DNA from: Streptomyces sp. S.PNR 29
GTDB taxonomy: Bacteria; Actinomycetota; Actinomycetes; Streptomycetales; Streptomycetaceae
Direction: 5' to 3'
DNA length: 64,000 nucleotides
Assembly: GCF_030386795.1 (NCBI RefSeq)
Contig: NZ_JANUQM010000002.1
Coordinates: 496,001-560,000, forward strand
Shown here: piece after piece, positions 42,001 through 49,778 of the stretch
How positions within the stretch are numbered: the first letter of the stretch is position 1
Layout of the letters: each line of letters opens with the position of its first letter
Position numbers and translations under genes: made by a program
The notes under the pieces: generated by a model
Databases searched by the model: none
Told to the model about the DNA's origin: nothing
Seen by the model: the letters and a program-made list of their open reading frames with translations, nothing else

Positions 42001-42639
42001 GAGTGGGACAAGACCTATCTGCTCGCCCAGGAGCGGGAGATGCTCGGTCTGTACGTCTCCGACCACCCGCTGTTCGGCCTGGAGCACATCCTGTCCGACA
42101 AGGCCGACGCGGGCATCTCCCAGCTGACCGGCGGTGAGCACGCGGACGGCGCGGTCGTCACCATCGGCGGCATCATCTCCGGCCTGCAGCGCAAGATGAC
42201 CAAGCAGGGCAACGCCTGGGCCATCGCCACGGTCGAGGACCTCGCGGGTTCGATCGAGTGCATGTTCTTCCCGGCCACGTACCAGCTTGTGTCGACCCAA
42301 CTCGTCGAGGACGCGGTGGTGTTCGTCAAGGGCCGCCTCGACAAGCGTGAGGACGTGCCGCGGCTGGTCGCGATGGAGTTGCAGGTCCCCGACCTGTCGA
42401 ACGCGGGCACCAACGCGCCCGTGATCGTCACCATCCCGGCCACGAGGGTCACCCCGCCGCTGGTCAGCCGCCTCGGCGAGATCCTCACGCACCACAAGGG
42501 CGAGAGCGAGGTCCGCATCAAGCTGCAGGGCCCGACCAAGACGACGGTGCTCCGCCTGGACCGGCACCGGGTGAAGCCGGACCCCGCACTCTTCGGCGAT
42601 CTGAAGGTCCTGCTGGGCCCGTCCTGTCTGGCGGGCTGA
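39100..42639 (+). CDS. dnaE: DNA polymerase III subunit alpha (DnaE1)
   Basis: 1179 residues from GTG 39100, with GGAGG 8 nt upstream. The order is the PHP domain (HLHVHTQYSLLDG; DHGNLHGAYDF), polymerase palm with the acidic cluster PDVDIDFDERRR near 417-421, then fingers (FQFDGGPMRSLLR; LYRPGPMGMNSH), helix-hairpin-helix and a C-terminal OB fold (GGIISGLQRKMTKQGNAWAIATVEDL). It is the replicative polymerase catalytic subunit. PHP residues look intact, as in mycobacterial DnaE1, where this domain provides proofreading. Confidence 0.97.
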   Translation: MSKPPFTHLHVHTQYSLLDGAARLKDMFNACNEMGMTHIAMSDHGNLHGAYDFFHSAKKAGITPIIGIEAYVAPESRRNKRKIQWGQPHQKRDDVSGSGGYTHKTMWAVNKTGLHNLFRLSSDAYAEGWLQKWPRMDKETIAQWSEGIVASTGCPSGEVQTRLRLGQFDEALKAAADYQDIFGKDRYFLELMDHGIEIEHRVRDGLLEIGRKLGIPPLVTNDSHYTYSHEAGAHDALLCIQTGKNLSDPDRFKFDGTGYYLKSTEEMYAIDSSDAWQEGCANTRLIAEMVDTTGMFEKRDLMPRFDIPEGYTEVTWFKEEVRRGMERRFPGGIPEDRQKQVEYEMDVIIQMGFPGYFLVVADFIMWAKNNGIAVGPGRGSAAGSIVAYALGITDLDPIPHGLIFERFLNPERVSMPDVDIDFDERRRVEVIRYVTEKYGADKVAMIGTYGTIKAKNAIKDSARVLGYPYAMGDRITKAMPADVLGKGIPLSGITDPTHPRYSEAGEVRAMYENEPDVKKVIDTARGVEGLVRQMGVHAAGVIMSSETITDHVPVWVRHTDGVTITQWDYPSCESLGLLKMDFLGLRNLTIMDDAVKMVKANKGIDLSLLDLPLDDPKTFELLQRGETLGVFQFDGGPMRSLLRLMKPDNFEDISAVSALYRPGPMGMNSHTNYALRKNGQQEITPIHPELEEPLKEVLDVTYGLIVYQEQVQKAAQIIAGYSLGEADILRRVMGKKKPEELEKNFVIFQAGARKNGYSDEAIQALWDVLVPFAGYAFNKAHSAAYGLVSYWTAYLKANHPAEYMAALLTSVKDDKDKSAVYLNECRRMGIRVLPPNVNESESNFAAQGDDVILFGLSAVRNVGTNVVESIIRCRKAKGKYVSFPDYLDKVDAVVCNKRTTESLIKAGAFDSMGHTRKGLTAQYEPMIDNVVAVKRKEAEGQFDLFGGMGEEQSSEPGFGLDVEFSTEEWDKTYLLAQEREMLGLYVSDHPLFGLEHILSDKADAGISQLTGGEHADGAVVTIGGIISGLQRKMTKQGNAWAIATVEDLAGSIECMFFPATYQLVSTQLVEDAVVFVKGRLDKREDVPRLVAMELQVPDLSNAGTNAPVIVTIPATRVTPPLVSRLGEILTHHKGESEVRIKLQGPTKTTVLRLDRHRVKPDPALFGDLKVLLGPSCLAG

Positions 42640-42654
42640 GCAACTGACGTGCGT

Positions 42655-42686
42655 GAGGGGCGCATCCGGCACGGGATGCGCCCCTC
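42655..42686. terminator. Bidirectional terminator between dnaE and a convergent small gene
   Basis: Perfect 13-bp arms, GAGGGGCGCATCC (42655-42667) and its complement (42674-42686), with a 6-nt loop. It lies 15 bp after dnaE and 26 bp beyond the stop of the convergent small gene, so it can serve both. Confidence 0.87.
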
Positions 42687-42712
42687 GGTCATGCGGGCAT
42701 CAGTGCTGACGG

Positions 42713-42874
42713 TCAGTTGTGACCGAAGCGCTTCTGACGCTTCCGGGCGACATCGCTGGGCGTCATCTGCGGGGCACGCTGCTCGTCCTGCGGCTCCAGC
42801 GCGGACGTCCGGGCCGTCTGCGGGGCGCGTTCGGCCTGCGGCCGCTTACGATCACGGTTCTTGTTCTTGGCCAT
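42713..42874 (-). CDS. Small basic hypothetical protein (53 aa)
   Basis: 53 residues, starting MAKNKNRDRKRPQAERAP and ending DVARKRQKRFGHN. AGGAGG lies 9 nt before the ATG, the codons favour G/C in the third position, and a terminator follows directly, so it is a real gene. It is highly basic and probably disordered at both ends; no membrane segment or cysteine. The central TPSDVARKRQKRFGHN is the most likely conserved part. Function unknown; nucleic-acid binding is a guess from charge. Confidence 0.8.
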   Translation of the reverse strand: MAKNKNRDRKRPQAERAPQTARTSALEPQDEQRAPQMTPSDVARKRQKRFGHN

Positions 42875-43089
42875 GGTGATCTGCCTCCTGTGGGGGATCT
42901 AGGGGCCAGGGCCGGGACCAGATTCACATAGCCCGATAAAGAACGCATGTTGGATAATTACCGTCTGTAACAGGCCTCGTCGGGCGGCGATGCCCCGAAA
43001 CGCCACGCCGAAGATCGAGTTCGGGCCGTTAACCCTCGCGCCGTCGGGCAGACTCGAAGAAAGCCCGAAGTAAACCTCCTCGGAAGAGG

Positions 43090-44328
43090 GTGAGTCGCGT
43101 GGACCGCTGCATCGTCCTGGTGGACGCCGGGTATCTGCTGGGGGCCGCCGCCAGCCTGCTTGCCGGGGAGCCCTCACGGTCCCGCATCACCGTGGACCAC
43201 GCCGCCCTCATCCAGGGGCTGCGCGAGCGCGCCGAGTCCGACACACAGCAGCCACTGCTGCGCATCTACTGGTTCGACGGCGCCCCCGACCGCGTCCCGC
43301 AACCCGAGCACCGCCGGCTGCGCGTGATGCCCCGGGTCACCGTCCGGCTCGGCGCACTGACCCGCAGCGACGGCCGCTGGGCCCAGAAGGGCGTGGACGC
43401 CGCCATGCACGCCGAGCTGACCGAGCTGGCCCGCAACCGCGCCTGCTCCGACGTCGTCCTCGTCACCGGCGACGGCGACCTGCTGCCGGGCATGATGGCC
43501 GCCAAGGAGCACGGCGTCGCCGTCCACCTGTGGGCCGTGCAGGCCGCCGACGGCGACTACAACCAGTCCGAGGACCTGGTCGCCGAGGCCGACGAACGGC
43601 GCGTCCTGGACCGTACGTGGATCACCAAGGCCGTCCACGCCAAGGAACTCACCGGCGTGTGCGCGCCGCCGCCCGTGCCCCGGCCCGAGATCGCCGCGAT
43701 CCTCTCCGCGCCGTTGCCCGAGTCCGCCCTCGCGGCGGCGGAGCGGCCCGCCGAGGAGCCGCCGCACCCGGCTGCGGCCACCGCCGCGCGCAACGGCGCC
43801 GAGGAGCGCGTGGCCGGCTCCAGGGCCGTCCCCACACCCAAGGACCTGGCCGCCCTGCGCGCCCCCGGCACCCAGCCCGCACAGCACCCCGCGACCGCCA
43901 CGCTGCGCTGGTCCTCCGACAAGGGCTGGGTCGACCGGCCCCCCGCCGAGCCCCCGGAGGCCGCCTCGATGCCGACGCTCGCCCAGCTCACCACGGCCGA
44001 GCAGCGGTGGGCCGACCGCGAGGAGGACATCACGACGGTCGGCGGGGACCCGTACGAGGTGGGGCAGGTCTTCGCCCGCCGGTGGGTGGAACGGCTCGGC
44101 GACCAGAGCCACCTGCAGCGGCTGTCGGGCATGTACCCCCGCATCCCGCACCGCATCGACGGCGAGCTGCTGCGGTACGCGGCCCGGTTCGGGCTGCTCG
44201 CCCACAAGGACGACCAGATCGACGAACACGACCGGTACGCCATCCGGGCGGGGTTCTGGCGCGAGATCGACGTGCGGACGAACAAGGAGCCCAAGGAGCT
44301 CAAGGAGCACGCGCCCCCGGCCGAGTGA
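43090..44328 (+). CDS. NYN domain-containing protein (putative RNase)
   Basis: 412 residues. The N-terminal NYN/PIN-like nuclease domain covers about residues 5-165, with acidic residues in CIVLVDAGYLL, QKGVDAAMHAELTELA and VVLVTGDGDLLPGM, the usual metal-binding positions. A Pro/Ala-rich linker of about 110 residues follows. The C-terminal 110 residues (EVGQVFARRWVERLGDQSHLQRLSG; IPHRIDGELLRYAARFG) form a separate alpha-helical domain, perhaps OST-HTH-like. GTG 43090 is chosen; GTG 43099 is possible. RNA cleavage is inferred from the domain. Confidence 0.86.
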   Translation: MSRVDRCIVLVDAGYLLGAAASLLAGEPSRSRITVDHAALIQGLRERAESDTQQPLLRIYWFDGAPDRVPQPEHRRLRVMPRVTVRLGALTRSDGRWAQKGVDAAMHAELTELARNRACSDVVLVTGDGDLLPGMMAAKEHGVAVHLWAVQAADGDYNQSEDLVAEADERRVLDRTWITKAVHAKELTGVCAPPPVPRPEIAAILSAPLPESALAAAERPAEEPPHPAAATAARNGAEERVAGSRAVPTPKDLAALRAPGTQPAQHPATATLRWSSDKGWVDRPPAEPPEAASMPTLAQLTTAEQRWADREEDITTVGGDPYEVGQVFARRWVERLGDQSHLQRLSGMYPRIPHRIDGELLRYAARFGLLAHKDDQIDEHDRYAIRAGFWREIDVRTNKEPKELKEHAPPAE

Positions 44329-44406
44329 GATCTTTACCGGCGGATTTCCCGTTGTGGACCGACCCGAGAACGGCCGAGCGCTCCCGACCCCGTAGGCTCG
44401 TCCCTT

Positions 44407-45426
44407 GTGAGTACGCGCGCGGCACAGACATCTCGGCACGGTGGGGATGCCGTGTGCGTGGTGCGCGGACTGACCAAGACCTACCCGGCGGTACGCGGCC
44501 GGCGCGGCGCCCCCGGAACACCCGCGGTGCGGGCCACCGACGACGTACGGCTGGACATCCGGCGCGGGGAGATCTTCGGGCTGCTCGGGCCGAACGGCGC
44601 CGGCAAGTCCACCCTCGTACGGCAGCTGACCGGGCTGATGCGGCCCGACGGCGGCAGCGTGGAGATCCTCGGGCACGACATCGTGCGGCACCCTGAGCGA
44701 GCCGCGCGGATCCTCGCCTACCTCGGACAGGAGTCGACCGCCCTGGACGAGCTGACGGTGTCCCTCGCCGCCGAGACCACGGGGCGGCTGCGCGGCCTGG
44801 ACGCCCGGCAGGCGCGCGCCGAGCGGGACGCCGTCCTCGACGAGCTGGGCCTCACGCCGATCGCCGGGCGGCCGCTGAAGAAACTGTCCGGAGGCCAGCG
44901 GCGCCTCGCCTGCTTCGCCGCCGCGCTGGTGGGGGAGCGGCCGCTGCTCGTCCTCGACGAGCCGACCACCGGGATGGACCCCGTGGCACGACGGGCCGTG
45001 TGGTCCGCCGTCGACCGGCGGCGCGCCGAGCGGGGCACCACCGTGCTGCTGGTCACCCACAACGTCATCGAGGCCGAGACCGTCCTCGACCGGGTCGCCG
45101 TCCTCGACCGGGGGCGGGTGATCGCCTGCGACACGCCCGCCGGGCTGAAGGAGAAGGTCGCCGGGGAGGTCAGGGTCGACCTGGTGTGGCGCGAGGCGGC
45201 TCCGCTGCACGTGCCCGAGGTGGCCGCGCTGCGGGACCGGGTCGTGGAGGCCGGGCGGTGCTGGACACTGCGGCTCGCGCCGGACGAGGCCCGTGCGGTC
45301 GTCGCCACCGTCACCGGCGGGGCCGCCTTCGCCGCGCTGGACGACTTCACGCTGGCCACGCCGAGCCTGGAGGACGTGTACCTGGCGCTGGGCGGGGCCG
45401 TGCAGCAGGGGCTGGTGAAGGCGTGA
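44407..45426 (+). CDS. ABC transporter ATP-binding protein
   Basis: 339 residues of the DrrA-like exporter type. Walker A is GPNGAGKST near residue 62, followed by LSGGQRRLACFAAAL (signature), LLVLDEPTTGMDP (Walker B) and VTHNVIEAE (switch His). The C-terminal ~90 residues form the regulatory extension common in antibiotic and polysaccharide exporters. It pairs with the permease 104 bp downstream. Substrate not predictable. Confidence 0.93.
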   Translation: MSTRAAQTSRHGGDAVCVVRGLTKTYPAVRGRRGAPGTPAVRATDDVRLDIRRGEIFGLLGPNGAGKSTLVRQLTGLMRPDGGSVEILGHDIVRHPERAARILAYLGQESTALDELTVSLAAETTGRLRGLDARQARAERDAVLDELGLTPIAGRPLKKLSGGQRRLACFAAALVGERPLLVLDEPTTGMDPVARRAVWSAVDRRRAERGTTVLLVTHNVIEAETVLDRVAVLDRGRVIACDTPAGLKEKVAGEVRVDLVWREAAPLHVPEVAALRDRVVEAGRCWTLRLAPDEARAVVATVTGGAAFAALDDFTLATPSLEDVYLALGGAVQQGLVKA

Positions 45427-45529
45427 ACGGACTGGAAGTGAGCACTCTGGCACTGCGCACCCCGGCCTTGAGAACGCAGGCCGTCGGATCCGTACGGAAC
45501 AGGGCCGGAGCGAAGAGGAGGGGCGCGAG

Positions 45530-46351
45530 GTGAGCGTCGTACCCGCAGATGTCCTGCCGGGCCGTGCCCTGGCCGCCGAGAAGGCCGCCGCAGGCCCGGC
45601 CGAGCTCGGGCCGCGGGCGCGGCTGTGGCCGTCGCTGGTGGCCGTGTACCGGGCTCAGCTGTCCCGGGCGCGGGTCGCGCGGATCCCGTTGCTGTTCGTG
45701 GCGACCTTCCAGTCGGTCGGGATCATGGTCCTGATGCGGGGGGTCGTGGACGGCGGGGGTGAGGCGCAGGCGGTGGTCGCCGGGGCGTCGGTCCTGGTGG
45801 TCGCCTTCGTGGCGCTGAACCTGCTCGCGCAGTACTTCGGACAACTGCGGGCGAGTGGCGGGCTCGACCACTACGCGACGCTGCCGGTGCCGCCGGCGGC
45901 GGTGGTGCTCGGGGCGGCGGGGGCGTACGCCTCCTTCACCGTGCCGGGGACCGTGGTGACGGCGGCGTTCGGGTGTGTGCTGTTCGGATTGCCGCTGGCG
46001 CATCTGTGGGTGCTGGTGGCGGTGATTCCGCTTGCGGGTGCGGCGTTGTCGGGGCTGGGGGCGGCGCTGGGACTGCTCGCGCCGCGGCCGGAACTGGCCA
46101 CGTTGCTCGGGCAGCTGGGCATGTCGGCGGCGCTGCTGCTGGGGGTGCTGCCGGCCGACCGGATGCCGGAGGTGGTGCGTCTCGCGCGGGATCTGCTGCC
46201 GTCGACGTACGGCGTGGAGGCCTTCGCACGGACCTTCGGGGAGCACCCCGACTGGGCCTTCGTGGTCGGTGACCTCGCCGTGTGCGGGGCGGTCGGGGTC
46301 GTGTCGCTGGCCGTGGCCACCTGGGCGTACCGTCGGGCGGCCGTACGGTGA
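45530..46351 (+). CDS. ABC-2 type transporter permease
   Basis: 273 residues with six hydrophobic segments starting near residue 42 (FVATFQSVGIMVLMRGVV). The conserved ABC-2 permease region includes LDHYATLPVPPAAVVLGAAGAY and LLPSTYGVEAFARTF. It should form the membrane channel of the exporter with the ATP-binding protein encoded upstream. GTG at 45530 follows GAGGGGCGCGAG. The gap of 104 bp between the two genes has no terminator. Confidence 0.9.
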   Translation: MSVVPADVLPGRALAAEKAAAGPAELGPRARLWPSLVAVYRAQLSRARVARIPLLFVATFQSVGIMVLMRGVVDGGGEAQAVVAGASVLVVAFVALNLLAQYFGQLRASGGLDHYATLPVPPAAVVLGAAGAYASFTVPGTVVTAAFGCVLFGLPLAHLWVLVAVIPLAGAALSGLGAALGLLAPRPELATLLGQLGMSAALLLGVLPADRMPEVVRLARDLLPSTYGVEAFARTFGEHPDWAFVVGDLAVCGAVGVVSLAVATWAYRRAAVR

Positions 46352-46407
46352 CGGGCGGGCAGTCGTCCGGTGACGCGCCGCAGGGGCGGGCCTGGCACGA
46401 TGGCAGG

Positions 46408-47121
46408 GTGACCGCACCTCTGACACCGCCTCCGCCACCGCATGAACGTTCGTCTCACCAGGGCTGGGAGGGGCCGCCGCCGGTCGGTGCCGATGCCAGT
46501 GCCGATGCTGTGGGAAGCGCGTACGGACAGGACGGCCCCGGGATGAAGACCGAAGTGCGGGAGGCCGCCGTGGTCACGGTGGCGGTGGCGCTCTGCGGGC
46601 TGCTGCTGGGGGTGCTGTGGTGGTGGCTTGCGCCGCGTGTGCCGCTGGTCGGTGACGTGGTGGACAAGAACTGGGTCGTCTACCTCAAGGAGACCGAGGG
46701 CGAGCAGGCGGTGGGCGTCGATGGCACGTTCACGCTGCTGGCGCTGGCCTTCGGGCTGGTGAGCGCGGTCGTCGTCTTTCTGCTGCGGCGGCGTGGGGGT
46801 GTGCCGCTGGTGGTGGCGCTCGGGGTCGGGGGGCTGCTCGGGTCGCTGCTGGCGTGGCGGGTCGGGGTGTGGCTCGGGCCCGCCCAGGACGTGATCGCTC
46901 ACGCGAAGTCGGTGGGCAAGGGGGTTACGTTCTCGGCGCCGCTGAAGCTTGGTGCGAAGGGTGCGTTGCTGGCCTGGTCGCTGTCCGCGCTGATCGTCCA
47001 CCTCGGCTTGACGGCCCTGTTCGGGCCCCGGGACCCGGATCCTTATGAGCACGCGTCGTACGGCCAGGACGGGCCGTACGGGGGGCAGAGCGGCCCGTAC
47101 GAGGGGTCTTCGGCGGCGTAG
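46408..47121 (+). CDS. DUF2567 family membrane protein
   Basis: 237 residues from GTG 46408. A Pro-rich cytoplasmic head of about 48 residues leads to four membrane segments (near residues 54-74, 105-125, 131-150 and 185-205). LGVLWWWLAPRVPLVGD and AWRVGVWLGP match the DUF2567 pattern of actinobacteria. The last 30 residues are low-complexity (Gly/Tyr/Gln). Function unknown; it follows the ABC transporter by 56 bp and may be coexpressed. Confidence 0.8.
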   Translation: MTAPLTPPPPPHERSSHQGWEGPPPVGADASADAVGSAYGQDGPGMKTEVREAAVVTVAVALCGLLLGVLWWWLAPRVPLVGDVVDKNWVVYLKETEGEQAVGVDGTFTLLALAFGLVSAVVVFLLRRRGGVPLVVALGVGGLLGSLLAWRVGVWLGPAQDVIAHAKSVGKGVTFSAPLKLGAKGALLAWSLSALIVHLGLTALFGPRDPDPYEHASYGQDGPYGGQSGPYEGSSAA

Positions 47122-47186
47122 GACCCCGGCGCCGCGCCACCCTCCCGACGAGCCCACCTCGCCCCCGCCGCCCCTGCCCCACCCCC

Positions 47187-47237
47187 CAGGGGCTGCGCCT
47201 CTCGGACCCCGCCAGGGGTTGCGTCCTGGGACCCCGC
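47187..47237. repeat. Degenerate 25-26 bp tandem repeat in an intergenic region
   Basis: Two adjacent copies: CAGGGGCTGCGCC at 47187 and CAGGGGTTGCGTCC at 47213, each ending in GGACCCCGC. The 216-bp region between the DUF2567 and YbaK genes is otherwise GC-rich without a real frame. Such repeats are common between streptomycete genes. Confidence 0.6.
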
Positions 47238-47337
47238 CCCGTCTGGGACCGCGCCCTCGCCACCTGGCCGCGCTCTGTGTGGCGTCGATCGGCGTCGTGG
47301 TTGCCGGATGAAGGGCGTGGGCGCCTTCGTCGGGGGG

Positions 47338-47841
47338 TCAGGTGCGGCCGATGGGGGCGATGGTTGCGGTGGTGAGGGTGGTCAGGTCGGTGGGGGAGAG
47401 TTCGACCTCCAGGCCTCGGCGGCCGGCCGAGACGCAGATCGTTGCGTGGCGGGAGGCCGATGCGTCCAGCACGGTGGGGAGTTTCTTGCGCTGCCCCAGG
47501 GGAGAGATGCCGCCGCGGACGTACCCCGTCGTGCGCTCCGCGAGGGCCGGGTCGGCCATCGTCGCGCGTTTGCCGCCGACCGCCGCTGCCAGGGCCTTGA
47601 GGTCCAGTTGGCCCGCCACCGGGACCACCGCCACGGTCAGTTTGCCGTCCACGTCCGCCACGAGTGTCTTGAAGACCCGGTCCGGAGACACGCCCATCGC
47701 CTCGGCCGCCTCCTCGCCGTAGGAGGGGTGGGAGGGATCGTGGTCGTAGGAGTGGACCGTGTACGCGACGCCCGCCGCCGTGAGCGCCACCGTCGCGGGC
47801 GTGCCCCCCGGCTGCTGTTGTTTCTTCGCCTTCTTCGCCAT
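47338..47841 (-). CDS. ybaK: YbaK-family Cys-tRNA(Pro)/Cys-tRNA(Cys) deacylase
   Basis: 167 residues. The YbaK domain shows SYGEEAAEAMGVSPDRVFKTLVADVDGKL with the catalytic Lys in FKTL, then VVPVAGQLDLKALA and YVRGGISPLGQRKKLPTVLD. It clears cysteine mischarged on tRNA-Pro. ATG 47841 precedes a Lys/Gln-rich start. The gene lies 30 bp beyond a LON-domain gene on the same strand, probably one transcript. Confidence 0.92.
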   Translation of the reverse strand: MAKKAKKQQQPGGTPATVALTAAGVAYTVHSYDHDPSHPSYGEEAAEAMGVSPDRVFKTLVADVDGKLTVAVVPVAGQLDLKALAAAVGGKRATMADPALAERTTGYVRGGISPLGQRKKLPTVLDASASRHATICVSAGRRGLEVELSPTDLTTLTTATIAPIGRT

Positions 47842-47870
47842 GTCGCCCCGTACGTTCCGTTGGGTTGTGC

Positions 47871-48611
47871 TCAGTTGAGACTCGTCGGGCCGCGTGTCAG
47901 GTCCGACGCCGGCAACGACGGCAGCGTACGGATGATGGCCGTCTCGGCGCGAAGGAGTTTCAGCTCGTCGCGGAGGCGGGAGGCCGTGTCCGGGGCCTGG
48001 AGCAGACGCTGCTTGGTGGGCGTGTCCAGCATCATCGCGGCGGCGACCAGGTAGGAGACGACGCCCGGTTCGTCCGGCAGTTCCGCGCCGGACGCCAACG
48101 ACCGCTCCCGCGCTCCCGCCAGACGCTTCTGGTACTGACGGAAGGACCGCAGCACCCCCTCGGCCAGCGCCCCCGCCTCGTCACCGGGCTCCTCGGTCAG
48201 CATCTCCAACTCGGCCGTCAGGAACGGCCCGGAAGCGTCGACCGAGAGCAGCCGTACCCGGGTCGTCCCGGTCGCCAGCACCTCGAAGGTGCCGTCGGCC
48301 CGCTCCCGGATCGTCGCCGCGTCCGCCACGCAGCCCACCTTGTGGAAGGCCTTGACCGGGTCGGGGCCGAAGCCGGCCGCGGGGCCCCGCTGGGGCACCG
48401 CCGTCGGGTCGGGCATGCCGGGGGAGCTGGGCGCCACCTCGTGGCCGTCACGGATCGCCACGACGGCGAACCGGCGAGGCTCGTCCTCGGGGGCCTTCAG
48501 CAACTCGCGCATCATGGCGCGATAGCGCTCCTCGAACACATTGAGCGGGAGCACCAGCCCCGGGAACAGCACCGAGTTCAGGGGGAAGAGGGGGAGCCGG
48601 ACGGTGGTCAC
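47871..48611 (-). CDS. LON substrate-binding domain protein
   Basis: 246 residues. The N-terminus LPLFPLNSVLFPGLVLPLNVFEERYRAMM is the LON (ATP-dependent protease N-terminal) domain signature. There is no ATPase or protease domain, so this is a stand-alone LON protein of the type common in actinobacteria. The C-terminal half is helical. Function unknown; a protein-binding or adaptor role is inference. GTG start. Confidence 0.88.
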   Translation of the reverse strand: MTTVRLPLFPLNSVLFPGLVLPLNVFEERYRAMMRELLKAPEDEPRRFAVVAIRDGHEVAPSSPGMPDPTAVPQRGPAAGFGPDPVKAFHKVGCVADAATIRERADGTFEVLATGTTRVRLLSVDASGPFLTAELEMLTEEPGDEAGALAEGVLRSFRQYQKRLAGARERSLASGAELPDEPGVVSYLVAAAMMLDTPTKQRLLQAPDTASRLRDELKLLRAETAIIRTLPSLPASDLTRGPTSLN

Positions 48612-48622
48612 GACGCAGAAGC

Positions 48623-49642
48623 CTAATGGTCGCCGGTGCCGACGCGCCCCCCGCGCTCACTTCGTGGATGACTCCACGGCTGCCCGGCCGCTGCCGCCCG
48701 GATGCTGTCGCGGACCTGCAGGTAGTGTCCGAGCGGGTCGTCCGACACCTGGTCCCAGGGGAAGGACGTGGCGTACGGGCCGGTCAGACGCAGCTGCTCC
48801 GAGGCGTCCGCCCAGCGCTCCAGGCGGACCAGGACGAAGATGAGCAGGTTCCGCATCCTGGCCGGCCAGGGGTCGGCCGAAGGGAGCGAGGGGGACAGCG
48901 CGATCGCCCGGTCGGCGGCCGCGTCCAGACGCTCCCGCGGCACCTCGGGTCCGCAGCCGTCGGTGAGGTAGCCGAACGCCGCCCGCAGCGGAAGCGCCTG
49001 CACCAGTGCGCCGGCCGGCGCGTCCTGCGCGGCCCGGTCGGCGAAGTCGAAGCACTCGTGGTGCGAACCGTGCCAGTACACGGCCAGATAGCGCAGAGCC
49101 GCGACATGGCAGCCGTAGTGGTGCGGGGCGCGGCGGACCGCCGCCTCCCACAGCTCCTCGAAGTACTGGTGACCTGCGTCGGCGCCGCGCGCGCGGTCCA
49201 GGGCGAGCCGCCACGGCACCGGGTCGCGGTCCTCGCCCCGCGCGGCGGCCGTGATCAGAGGGCTCACCTCGCGCAGCGCTTCGGCCCGGGCCGGTGACTG
49301 CCAGGCGCGGTCCACCGCCAGCTGGGCCCCGACCAGCAGCGCGTCGGGATCGTGCGGAGCGTCGGCCCGCCAGGCGTCGAGCCACTCGGAGCGGGAGCGC
49401 GCGAAGGCGGCCAGCCTTCTCACATACCGGTCGCGTCGCTCCCACTCGCCTCCCGCGCGGGTGGCGGACAGCAGCTCGGCGGCCGGTTGGTGGTCACCGC
49501 GCGCGGCCGCGACCAGCACGGGACCCAGCCGTGCGTCGGGCGCGTCGAGGAACACCTCGTCGTCGGCGCGGGGCTCAGCGACACGGTGGGGGGCGGTCCT
49601 TGTCATCCGGGTCGTGCGGATGAACGGGAGCTGCAGAGCCAT
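48623..49642 (-). CDS. Hypothetical protein, alpha-helical (TPR-like)
   Basis: 339 residues from ATG 49642 (MALQLPFIRTTRMT); the frame stays open upstream and ATG 49654 is an alternative. Ribosome-binding sites are poor in either case. The sequence is a series of amphipathic helices (DHQPAAELLSATRAGGEWER; AAVRRAPHHYGCHVAALRYLAVYWHG) consistent with a tetratricopeptide-like solenoid but without a recognisable consensus. No signal peptide or membrane segment. Starts 11 bp from the LON gene, which lies upstream on the plus coordinate. Function unknown. Confidence 0.75.
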   Translation of the reverse strand: MALQLPFIRTTRMTRTAPHRVAEPRADDEVFLDAPDARLGPVLVAAARGDHQPAAELLSATRAGGEWERRDRYVRRLAAFARSRSEWLDAWRADAPHDPDALLVGAQLAVDRAWQSPARAEALREVSPLITAAARGEDRDPVPWRLALDRARGADAGHQYFEELWEAAVRRAPHHYGCHVAALRYLAVYWHGSHHECFDFADRAAQDAPAGALVQALPLRAAFGYLTDGCGPEVPRERLDAAADRAIALSPSLPSADPWPARMRNLLIFVLVRLERWADASEQLRLTGPYATSFPWDQVSDDPLGHYLQVRDSIRAAAAGQPWSHPRSERGGRVGTGDH

Positions 49643-49778
49643 GGTGCCGACCATTGAAAGACCGCAGGTCACACAGGCGCCAGCCTGTTCACAGAACTCA
49701 CGGAAAGTTGTACACGCCGTGGTCAAGGCAGGGTAAAAAAGTGACCAGTGTTCAATAACTGGCACACCACCAGTATCA

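Noticed and set aside
39103..42672. 1189-codon minus-strand frame opposite dnaE
   Set aside because: It is a composition artefact; the plus strand encodes a complete DnaE with all motifs.
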